Source: Microbacterium sp. Au-Mic1 (lineage in GTDB: Bacteria > Actinomycetota > Actinomycetes > Actinomycetales > Microbacteriaceae). From it: DNA of 64,000 nucleotides. This document shows, piece after piece, positions 57,259 through 64,000 of this stretch (positions are counted from its first letter, which is position 1; each line of letters begins with the position of its first letter). Below the pieces are notes generated by a model, which did no database searches, was not told where the DNA came from, and saw nothing but the letters and a program-made list of their open reading frames with translations. The DNA lies in assembly GCF_021341785.1 (NCBI RefSeq), contig NZ_JAJTTF010000001.1, positions 124,001 to 188,000 on the forward strand, read 5' to 3'. The translations under genes and the position numbers were made by a program.

Positions 57259-58275
57259 GTGAGGGATCGACAGCGACTCCAGAACAGGTCCGCCCGCCGA
57301 TCCGGTGCCGTGTTGCGCCGGATCGGCGGGACGGCGCTGTCGGTCGTGCTCGTGCTGTGGGGCGCGGCGACCCTCTCGTTCCTCGCGTTCCGGGTGCTGC
57401 CCGGCGACCCGGTGAGCGTCATGCTCGGCCCGCAGGCCCAGGTGGGCGAGGCGGTCAAGGAGCGGATCCGGGCGGAACTCGGGCTGGACCGGCCGCTCTG
57501 GCAGCAGTATCTGTCGATGCTGTCCGATCTGCTGCACGGTGATCTCGGCACGTCCTATCAGCTGCGGATGCCGGTGAGCGAGGTGATCGGCCGTCAGCTG
57601 GGCGCCACGCTGCAGCTCACGGCCCTCGCCCTCGCGATCGCGGTGCTGCTCGCGCTCGCCGGAGTGCTGATCGCCCGCCGGCCGTTCGCCCGAGGGCTCG
57701 TCGCGGCAGGGGAGCTGATCGTGCTGTCCTCGCCCGTGTTCTGGATCGGGCTGCTGCTGCTCACGGTGTTCGCCTTCGGGCTGGGATGGTTCCCCGTCGC
57801 GGGCTCACGGACCGGGGCGAGCCTCGTGCTGCCGGCGGTCACCCTGGCGCTGCCCGTCGCGGCGCTGCTCGGCCAGGTGCTTCGCGACGGCGTGGAGGCG
57901 GCCGAGCGGCAGCCGTGGGCGCTGACGGTGCGCGCACGCGGCGCCGACCATGCCCGGCTCACGCTGCGGCACACCCTGCGGCACGGCTCGATCGGGGCGC
58001 TGACCCTGAGCGCATACCTCGTGGGGTCGCTGCTGGGCGGTGCGGTGCTGGTGGAGACGGTGTTCGCCCGGCCGGGACTGGGGCGGGTGACGCTGGCGGC
58101 GATCACCGGGCGCGACCTGCCGGTGGTGACCGGGATCATCCTGTTCAGCGCCCTCGTGTACGTGATCGTGAACACCCTCGTCGAGCTCGCGGCGCCGTTC
58201 CTGGATCCGCGCCTGCGGGCATCCGCGGGTCGCCCGGCCGAGGCTGCACCCGCGCGCCCGGAGGCCGCGGCATGA
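57259..58275 (+). CDS. ABC transporter permease, DppB/OppB type
   Basis: 338-aa permease with about six transmembrane helices; N-terminal FRVLPGDPVSVMLGPQA and the EAA-like loop RARGADHARLTLRHTLRH mark the DppB/OppB family. It forms the channel with the next gene product. GTG 57259 lies 6 nt after TATCGT (57247-57252), so an internal leaderless start is possible in addition to read-through from the binding-protein gene. Confidence 0.92.
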   Translation: MRDRQRLQNRSARRSGAVLRRIGGTALSVVLVLWGAATLSFLAFRVLPGDPVSVMLGPQAQVGEAVKERIRAELGLDRPLWQQYLSMLSDLLHGDLGTSYQLRMPVSEVIGRQLGATLQLTALALAIAVLLALAGVLIARRPFARGLVAAGELIVLSSPVFWIGLLLLTVFAFGLGWFPVAGSRTGASLVLPAVTLALPVAALLGQVLRDGVEAAERQPWALTVRARGADHARLTLRHTLRHGSIGALTLSAYLVGSLLGGAVLVETVFARPGLGRVTLAAITGRDLPVVTGIILFSALVYVIVNTLVELAAPFLDPRLRASAGRPAEAAPARPEAAA

Positions 58276-59084
58276 GGCCGGTGCGGCGCGCCCTGCTCGC
58301 GGTCGCCGTGCTCGTGCTGGCCGCGTTCGTGCTGGCCGCCCTCGTGCCGTCCCTGCTCGCCCCGGCGGATCCGCTGCAGACCCATGTGCGCGACGCGTTG
58401 CTGCCGCCGGGACCGGGGCACCCGTTCGGTACGGATCAGAGCGGGCGCGACGTGTACGCCAGGGTCGTGCACGGGGCCGGGCGCTCGCTCGGCATCGGTG
58501 TCCTGGCCACTGCTCTGGCACTCGTGGTCGGTCTGATGGTCGGTGCGCTCGCCGGGGTGGCGCCGCGGCCGGTCGACGCCGCCCTGATGCGCACGAACGA
58601 CGTGCTGATGGCGTTCCCCGAGTTCCTGCTGGCCCTGGTCGTCGTGGCGATCCTCGGCCCCGGAGTCGCCAACGTCGCCATCGGCGTGACGCTCGCCGCG
58701 ATCCCCGTGTACGTGCGGCTCGCCCGCGCGCAGACCCAGGTGCTGCGGCGCGCCGAGCATGTGGAGGCGGCGCGCATCCTCGGCGTCGGAGCGTTCACGA
58801 CGTTCCGACGGCACGTCGCGCCCGGTGTGCTCGGCGCGCTCAGCGTGCTCGCAACGATCGGGCTCGGTTCCAGCATCCTCGCCGCCGCGGGCCTCAGCTT
58901 CCTCGGGCTCGGCCCCGCGGAGCCGTCGCCCGAGTGGGGGCTGATGCTCGCGGGCGGGCGCAACGTGCTCGGCCAGGCCTGGTGGATCGCCGTGTTCCCC
59001 GGGCTGGCGATCACGCTGACCGTGCTCGCGGCGACCTTCGTCGGGCGCACGCTGCGGGCCCGAGCCGAGGGGAGGCGCGCATGA
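58272..59084 (+). CDS. ABC transporter permease, DppC/OppC type
   Basis: 270-aa permease with about five to six transmembrane helices. HPFGTDQSGRDVYARVVHGA is the DppC/OppC N-terminal signature and EAARILGVGAFTTFRRHVAP the ATPase-contacting loop. ATG 58272 overlaps the upstream stop by 4 bp. Confidence 0.92.
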   Translation: MRPVRRALLAVAVLVLAAFVLAALVPSLLAPADPLQTHVRDALLPPGPGHPFGTDQSGRDVYARVVHGAGRSLGIGVLATALALVVGLMVGALAGVAPRPVDAALMRTNDVLMAFPEFLLALVVVAILGPGVANVAIGVTLAAIPVYVRLARAQTQVLRRAEHVEAARILGVGAFTTFRRHVAPGVLGALSVLATIGLGSSILAAAGLSFLGLGPAEPSPEWGLMLAGGRNVLGQAWWIAVFPGLAITLTVLAATFVGRTLRARAEGRRA

Positions 59085-60613
59085 GCGCCGAGGCTCCCGC
59101 GGGCGGCGCCCGGTCCGTTCTCCGGGTTGAGGGCCTGCGCATCCGCATCGACCGGCGAGTGCTCGTGGACGACGTCGCGTTCACGGTCGCGCCGGGGGAG
59201 TGCGTCGCGCTCGTCGGGGAGTCGGGGGCCGGCAAGTCCCTCACGGTCCGGGCGCTGCTCGGCCTGCTGCCGGAGCACGCCGTGGTCTCCGCGGCAACGC
59301 TCGAGGTGGACGGTGTCGATGCCGTGGCGCTGCCCGAGCGCGGCTGGCGGACGCTCCGCGGAGCACGCATCGCCCTGGTCTCGCAGGATGCGCTCGTGTC
59401 CCTGGATCCGCTGCGCCGCATCAGCGCCGAGGTCGCCGAGCCGCTGGAGATCCATGGATCCGTTCCGCGTGCGGCACGGGGCGCGCGGGTGCGGGAGCTG
59501 CTCGCCGACGTCGCCATTCCGGAACCGGAGCGTCGCGCCCGGCAGCGACCGCACGAGCTCTCCGGCGGGCTGCGTCAACGGGCCCTCATCGCGAGCGCCC
59601 TCGCCGCCGCGCCCACGGTGCTGGTCGCCGACGAACCGACCACGGCGCTGGACGCCACCGTGCAGGCGCGGGTGCTGACGCTGCTGCGCCGGATCGCCGA
59701 CGACGGCACCGCGGTCGTGTTCGTGAGTCACGACATGGCGGCGGTGCGCCGGATCGCCGACCGCGTGGTGGTGCTCAAGGACGGGCGCGTCGTCGAGCAC
59801 GGGGCGGCGGGCCAGGTGCTCGCCGCCCCGAAGGACGCGTACACGCGAGACCTCGTGCTCGCCTCGACCCCGGCACCGCGCACCGCGCCCCTCGGCGACG
59901 CGCCGCTGCTCGCGACCGTGGCCGCCGTCGGCAAGAGCTTCGACCGGCCCGCGCTCCGTGACATCTCCTTCGCGTGGCGTCGCGGACGCACACTCGGCGT
60001 GGTCGGGGAATCCGGGTCGGGGAAGACCACGCTGGCCCGTGTCGTCCTCGGGGTCGAGCGCGCCGACACCGGCACGGTCACGTGGGCCGCCGGTGTGCGA
60101 CCGCGGATCCAGCTCGTGCATCAGAACCCGCTGGGCGCGTTCGACCCGCGCTGGTCGATCGGACGCTCGCTCCGCGAGGCGCTCGCCGCCGGCGGCGTTC
60201 CCCGCGGGCAGCGGGTGGCGCGCGCAGCCGACCTGCTGCGCGAGGTCGGCCTGGATCCTGCGCTCGCGGCACGGCGCCCTGCCGCGCTGTCGGGCGGTCA
60301 ACGGCAGCGGGCCGCGATCGCCCGTGCGCTCGCGGCGGAGCCCGAAGTGCTCGTGCTCGATGAGCCGGTCTCGGCGCTGGACGCGACCGTGCGGGCGCGC
60401 ATCCTCGCGCTGCTGGACCGCCTGCAGCGCGATCGCGGGCTGACGATGCTCCTCGTCTCGCACGACCTCGGCGTGATCGCCTCCGTGGCCGACGATCTGC
60501 TCGTGATGCAGGACGGGGCGATCGTCGAACAGGGCCCGGCCGCCCAGGTGCTGGCCAAGCCGCAGCACTCGTTCACGCGGGAGCTGCTCGCCGCGTCGTC
60601 CTCCTCCGACTAG
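59081..60613 (+). CDS. Fused double ABC ATPase (DppD-DppF type)
   Basis: 510-aa protein with two complete ATP-binding cassettes. First: Walker A GESGAGKS, signature LSGGLRQR, Walker B VLVADEPTTALD. Second: GESGSGKT, LSGGQRQR, VLVLDEPVSALD. The two proteins DppD and DppF are fused here, so one polypeptide powers the importer. ATG 59081 overlaps the permease stop; its TAG stop overlaps the TAG of the convergent pentapeptide gene in CTAG. Confidence 0.94.
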   Translation: MSAEAPAGGARSVLRVEGLRIRIDRRVLVDDVAFTVAPGECVALVGESGAGKSLTVRALLGLLPEHAVVSAATLEVDGVDAVALPERGWRTLRGARIALVSQDALVSLDPLRRISAEVAEPLEIHGSVPRAARGARVRELLADVAIPEPERRARQRPHELSGGLRQRALIASALAAAPTVLVADEPTTALDATVQARVLTLLRRIADDGTAVVFVSHDMAAVRRIADRVVVLKDGRVVEHGAAGQVLAAPKDAYTRDLVLASTPAPRTAPLGDAPLLATVAAVGKSFDRPALRDISFAWRRGRTLGVVGESGSGKTTLARVVLGVERADTGTVTWAAGVRPRIQLVHQNPLGAFDPRWSIGRSLREALAAGGVPRGQRVARAADLLREVGLDPALAARRPAALSGGQRQRAAIARALAAEPEVLVLDEPVSALDATVRARILALLDRLQRDRGLTMLLVSHDLGVIASVADDLLVMQDGAIVEQGPAAQVLAKPQHSFTRELLAASSSSD

Positions 60614-61254
60614 TCCTGGACTTCGATGCCGGCCGCGCGGGCGAAGACCGGGGCGAGCAGCTCGACCTGCCGTGCCGACAGCGTGGTGCCGCGCAGGGCC
60701 GTCACGTCCAGGAACGCGAGGGCGTCGAGCCCGCGCAGATCGAGAGCGTCGGCCCTGAGGCCCCGAGTGTCGACCTCGTCTGCGCTGCAGCGCTCGAATC
60801 TCACGCGGGTGGCCGTGGCCGACGGGAGATCCACGGTCGCGAGCGTGCAGTCGGCGATGACGGAGTCCTGGATCTTCGCTGCCGCGAGCGACAGATAGTC
60901 GATACGGGCGTGCTCGAGCATCAGCTCCGCGACGTGCGCGCCGGACAGGTCGAGCGTGCCGATCCGCCCGCCCGCGATGCGCAGCCGCCGGATCGTCGCA
61001 TCCTTGAGCGACAGCACAGGCGTGCGCGCGTCCACGATCTCGACATCCAGCAGCGTCGCCCCGGTCAGGTCGACGCGGTCCGCCGCGCCCGACAGCGAGC
61101 ACTGCTCGAACTGCGCGTGCGCGAGATCCTCGGCGAGCGGGATCCTCTGGCCGACGTGGTCGCCGTGACGACGGCCGACCGCGTCTTCGAGCTCGTCCGG
61201 CAGATCGGGCGGCGAGGCGCGGGGCGGCTGGGGGCGTTCGGTGCTGCGGGCCAT
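60610..61254 (-). CDS. Pentapeptide repeat protein
   Basis: 214-aa protein whose middle is a series of A(D/N)LxX-like pentads (AQFEQCSLSGAADRVDLTGA, TLDLSGAHVAELMLEHARID, TVDLPSATATRVRFERCSAD, LRADALDLRGLDALAFLDVT), predicting a right-handed beta-helix. Some family members mimic DNA and bind gyrase, but nothing here shows that. ATG 61254 lies 6 nt after TAGGGT (61261-61266). Divergent from ileS. Confidence 0.85.
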   Translation of the reverse strand: MARSTERPQPPRASPPDLPDELEDAVGRRHGDHVGQRIPLAEDLAHAQFEQCSLSGAADRVDLTGATLLDVEIVDARTPVLSLKDATIRRLRIAGGRIGTLDLSGAHVAELMLEHARIDYLSLAAAKIQDSVIADCTLATVDLPSATATRVRFERCSADEVDTRGLRADALDLRGLDALAFLDVTALRGTTLSARQVELLAPVFARAAGIEVQD

Positions 61255-61260
61255 GCCACG

Positions 61261-61266
61261 ACCCTA
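61261..61266 (-). promoter_or_regulatory. -10 element of pentapeptide repeat gene
   Basis: TAGGGT on the minus strand, 6-nt gap (CGTGGC) to ATG 61254. Leaderless arrangement. Confidence 0.5.
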
Positions 61267-61351
61267 GGACCTCTCGCCGACAGCGGCTCATGGTTCGATG
61301 CCCTACCCGGCCCTCTTCCGCACGGCGGCGCGGCGGCCCGAGAGGCGGCGT

Positions 61352-61357
61352 TAGACT
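61352..61357 (+). promoter_or_regulatory. -10 element of ileS
   Basis: TAGACT about 270 bp upstream of the ileS ATG. It places the transcription start near 61364, just before the T-box Stem I. Confidence 0.5.
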
Positions 61358-61363
61358 GGACAG

Positions 61364-61590
61364 CACGAGCATCGATCCGGCCATCACCGGGGAGCTCTCG
61401 GAAGAACGTTCCGCCCTGCGGTCGCTGAGCCTGTCGAAGCGCCGGAGCCGGAATCAGTAGAACCGAGCGGGGCAGGCCCGTCACAGCCGCAGTGAAAGTG
61501 GTCTGAGCTGTCAACCGACAGGTTCATGGTTCGGGCAATGCAGGGTGGTACCGCGGTCCCTTCGCCTGAACCGGCGCAGGATCGTCCCGG
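61364..61590 (+). promoter_or_regulatory. T-box riboswitch, isoleucine
   Basis: The ileS leader contains the T-box core AGGGTGGTACCGCGG at 61542-61556, in which TGGT would pair with the 3' end of uncharged tRNA. Upstream, GGCCATCACCGGGGAGC (61379-61395) resembles the specifier region of actinobacterial ileS T-boxes, with ATC (61383-61385) as the Ile specifier codon, and GGAAGAACG follows. The remaining 374-bp gap upstream of ileS holds nothing else. No terminator with a U-tract lies between the T-box and ATG 61629, so control of translation initiation is likely, as known for this actinobacterial class. Confidence 0.9.
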
Positions 61591-61628
61591 CGCGCAGCTC
61601 CCGCCCGCCACCGACACTGCGAGACACG

Positions 61629-64000
61629 ATGACCTACCCGCGCACCTCATCCGCCGGATCCTTCGGCCCCGCCGCCGACGCCGTCACCCCGAGCCCGCGC
61701 TTCCCCGAGATCGAGCGCGACGTGCTCGCGTTCTGGGAGGCCGACGACACCTTCCGCGCCTCGATCGCCCAGCGCGACGGCGCCGAGGAGTGGGTCTTCT
61801 ACGACGGCCCGCCGTTCGCCAACGGCCTGCCGCACTACGGCCACCTGCTCACGGGCTACGCGAAGGACCTGTTCCCGCGCTTCCAGACCATGCTCGGCAA
61901 GAAGGTCGACCGCGTGTTCGGGTGGGACACGCACGGCCTCCCGGCCGAGCTCGAGGCGATGAAGCAGCTCGGGATCACCGAGAAGGACGAGATCGAGCAG
62001 ATGGGGATCGACGTCTTCAACGCGAAGGCTCGCGAGTCGGTGCTCGCCTACACGCACGAGTGGCAGGACTACGTCACCCGCCAGGCGCGCTGGGTCGACT
62101 TCGAGCGCGGCTACAAGACGCTCGACCTCGGCTACATGGAGAGCGTGCTCTGGGCCTTCAAGACCCTGCACGACAAGGGCCTCGCCTATGAGGGGTACCG
62201 GGTGCTCCCGTACTGCTGGCGCGACGAGACGCCGCTCAGCGCGCACGAGCTGCGCATGGACGACGACGTCTACAAGGAGCGCCAGGATCCCTCCGTCACC
62301 GTGAGCTTCCCGCTTTCCGGGGAGAAGGCGGCGGCCCTCGATCTCGAGGGAGCCAGGGCACTGGCCTGGACCACGACCCCGTGGACCCTGCCGACCAACC
62401 TCGCGCTCGCGGTGGGGCCGGAGATCGTCTACGCCGTGCTGCCCGCGGGGCCGAACGGAACCTCGGAGGGGGCGCAGGGCGACCGCTTCCTGCTCGCGCG
62501 GGACCTGCTCGGCGGCTATGCGAAGGACCTCGGCTACGACACCGCGGAGGACGCGCTCGCCGCGGTCGCCACCACCGTGACCGGCGCCGAGCTGGCGGGC
62601 GTGACGTACGACCGCCTCTTCGACTACTACGCCGACACCGAGACCTGGGGCACCGAGAACGCCTGGCAGATCCTCGTCGACGACTACGTCACGACGAGCG
62701 ACGGCACCGGCATCGTGCACCAGGCGCCCGCCTACGGTGAGGACGACCAGCGCGTCGCGGGCGCCGCGGGGATCCCCACGATCCTCTCGCTCGACGAGGG
62801 CGGGCGGTTCCTGCCGAACGTCACCGACGTGGCGGGAGAGCTCTGGATGGACGCGAACACGCCGCTCGTACGCCTGCTGCGTGCGAACGGGCGCCTGCTG
62901 CGCCTGCAGAGCTACCTGCACTCCTACCCGCACTGCTGGCGGTGCCGGAACCCTCTCATCTACAAGGCGGTGTCCAGCTGGTTCGTGCGCGTCACTGACT
63001 TCAAGGACGACATGCTCGCGAACAACGAGCAGATCACCTGGGTGCCGGAGAACGTCAAGCACGGCCAGTTCGGCAAGTGGCTCGAGGGCGCGCGAGACTG
63101 GTCGATCAGCCGCAACCGCTACTGGGGATCCCCGATCCCGATCTGGAAGAGCGACGACCCCGAGCACCCGCGCGTCGACGCCTACGGATCCCTCGCGGAC
63201 ATGGAGCGCGACTTCGGTCGCCTGCCGCGCAACGCCGAGGGACAGGTGGATCTGCACCGTCCGTACATCGACGAGCTGACGCGGCCGAACCCCGATGACC
63301 CCACCGGGCGGAGCACGATGCGGCGCATCGAGGACGTCTTCGACGTGTGGTTCGACTCGGGGTCCATGCCCTTCGCGCAGGTGCACTACCCGTTCGAGAA
63401 CCAGGAGTGGTTCGACTCGCACTCGCCCGCCGACTTCATCGTCGAGTACATCGGGCAGACCCGCGGCTGGTTCTACCTCATGCACGTGCTGTCGACCGCG
63501 CTGTTCGACCGCCCCGCTTTCACGGGCGTGAGCTGCCACGGCATCGTGCTGGGATCCGACGGCTACAAGATGTCGAAGTCGCTGCGCAACTACCCCGACG
63601 TCTCCGAGGTGTTCGACCGGAACGGATCCGACGCGATGCGCTGGTTCCTGATGTCGAGCTCGGTGCTGCGCGGCGGCAACCTGTCCGTGACGGAGGAGGG
63701 GATCCGCGCCGGCGTGCGCGAGTTCATCCTGCCGCTGTGGAACTCGTGGTACTTCTTCGCGACCTACGCGAACGCCGCCGCCGGCCCGGAGGGCTCCGGC
63801 TACGAGGCGCGCTGGCGTACGGACTCGACCGACGTGCTGGACCGGTACATCCTGGCCCGCACGGGCGATCTCGTCCGCGGCGTGCAGGAGGACCTGGAGG
63901 GCCTCGACTCGACCACCGCGGCCTCGCGCCTGCGCGAATTCGCCGAGGTGCTCACGAACTGGTACATCCGCCGCTCGCGCGATCGGTTCTGGGTGGGCGT
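61629..64000 (+). CDS. ileS: Isoleucyl-tRNA synthetase (3' end outside window)
   Basis: First 790 codons of a class I synthetase; the frame is open to the window edge. The active-site motif is HYGH in [14 protein letters not shown] rather than HVGH/HIGH, and KMSKS is in [18 protein letters not shown] and the overall spacing mark the eukaryote-like type (IleS2), usually about 1,050-1,120 aa and often mupirocin-tolerant. The editing domain ([19 protein letters not shown]) is present. Start ATG 61629 follows the T-box leader with no strong SD visible, in line with structured control of initiation. Confidence 0.96.
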   Translation, partial: MTYPRTSSAGSFGPAADAVTPSPRFPEIERDVLAFWEADDTFRASIAQRDGAEEWVFYDGPPFANGLPHYGHLLTGYAKDLFPRFQTMLGKKVDRVFGWDTHGLPAELEAMKQLGITEKDEIEQMGIDVFNAKARESVLAYTHEWQDYVTRQARWVDFERGYKTLDLGYMESVLWAFKTLHDKGLAYEGYRVLPYCWRDETPLSAHELRMDDDVYKERQDPSVTVSFPLSGEKAAALDLEGARALAWTTTPWTLPTNLALAVGPEIVYAVLPAGPNGTSEGAQGDRFLLARDLLGGYAKDLGYDTAEDALAAVATTVTGAELAGVTYDRLFDYYADTETWGTENAWQILVDDYVTTSDGTGIVHQAPAYGEDDQRVAGAAGIPTILSLDEGGRFLPNVTDVAGELWMDANTPLVRLLRANGRLLRLQSYLHSYPHCWRCRNPLIYKAVSSWFVRVTDFKDDMLANNEQITWVPENVKHGQFGKWLEGARDWSISRNRYWGSPIPIWKSDDPEHPRVDAYGSLADMERDFGRLPRNAEGQVDLHRPYIDELTRPNPDDPTGRSTMRRIEDVFDVWFDSGSMPFAQVHYPFENQEWFDSHSPADFIVEYIGQTRGWFYLMHVLSTALFDRPAFTGVSCHGIVLGSDGYKMSKSLRNYPDVSEVFDRNGSDAMRWFLMSSSVLRGGNLSVTEEGIRAGVREFILPLWNSWYFFATYANAAAGPEGSGYEARWRTDSTDVLDRYILARTGDLVRGVQEDLEGLDSTTAASRLREFAEVLTNWYIRRSRDRFWVG

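Noticed and set aside
58436..61387. 983-codon minus-strand open frame across the ABC transporter genes
   Set aside because: Its Ala/Arg-rich translation shows no domain, and it overlaps three genes with intact ABC transporter motifs.

Overview
This is a high-GC window (roughly 70% by eye) from an actinobacterium. The gene set suggests a Micrococcales / Microbacteriaceae-like organism: a diheme QcrC next to ctaE, RbpA, WhiA, a ClpP1P2 pair, a T-box in front of ileS, tRNA-Pro-tig synteny and very many apparently leaderless genes. That placement is inference. I see no rRNA, CRISPR array, insertion sequence or intact prophage. About 60 protein genes and two tRNAs account for almost all of the sequence. 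The first gene (qcrB) and the last (ileS) run off the window.

Layout. 1-4.35 kb: the minus-strand ctaE-qcrC-qcrA-qcrB operon, part of the bc1-aa3 respiratory supercomplex. 4.5-9.3 kb: trpD, a HhH+PHP protein, a stand-alone 5'-3' exonuclease and rpsA. 9.5-12.8 kb: an MFS exporter preceded by a possible tiny coupled ORF, coaE, a GNAT acetyltransferase and a DUF4126 membrane protein. 12.8-16.9 kb: a Tat-secreted protein of unknown function with a G-tract-rich leader, uvrB, a TfoX-like protein, and a divergent pair of an OhrR-like redox repressor and a small zinc-ribbon protein. 17-21.1 kb: a tightly overlapping five-gene membrane/MoxR/DUF58 operon. 21.1-28 kb: uvrA-uvrC-rapZ-whiA (no yvcK). 28-32.6 kb: sodA, gapA-pgk-tpiA and secG-rbpA. 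32.7-35 kb: a membrane-anchored HEVGH protein, a phage-protein-like gene, tRNA-Gly and tRNA-Pro. 35-44.4 kb: tig, a TPR protein and clpP1-clpP2, then a four-gene deoxyribose cluster (SorC-type regulator, deoC, aldehyde dehydrogenase, catalytically incomplete aldehyde dehydrogenase), then clpX. 44.5-50.4 kb: a GyrI-like protein, an M3 peptidase, a LysR regulator and divergent tdh-kbl for threonine breakdown. 50.5-55.4 kb: a hydrolase, an ArsR-type regulator with a phased operator array and a 73-aa partner, and valS. 55.6-60.6 kb: a complete peptide-type ABC importer. 60.6-64 kb: a pentapeptide-repeat protein, then an isoleucine T-box leader and ileS.

How the parts work together. Central carbon flow (gap, pgk, tpi, and deoC feeding glyceraldehyde-3-phosphate and acetaldehyde), respiration (bc1-aa3), translation (S1, ValRS, IleRS, two tRNAs), nucleotide excision repair (UvrABC) and protein quality control (trigger factor, ClpXP1P2) are all represented. 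The regulatory layer is the most distinctive feature. At least 15 genes have a TAnnnT-like -10 hexamer ending 6-7 nt before the start codon, with no room for a ribosome-binding site. In three places the stop codon of the upstream gene forms part of the next gene's -10. Four regulators (OhrR-like, SorC-like, LysR, ArsR-like) each have a visible palindromic or repeated operator at their own promoter.

No single unmistakably new defence or biosynthetic system is present. The best candidates for undescribed biology are the OhrR-like/zinc-ribbon pair, the ArsR-like/73-aa pair with its 14-bp phased repeats, the G-tract leader of the Tat-secreted protein, the non-catalytic aldehyde dehydrogenase partner, and the membrane-anchored HEVGH protein.
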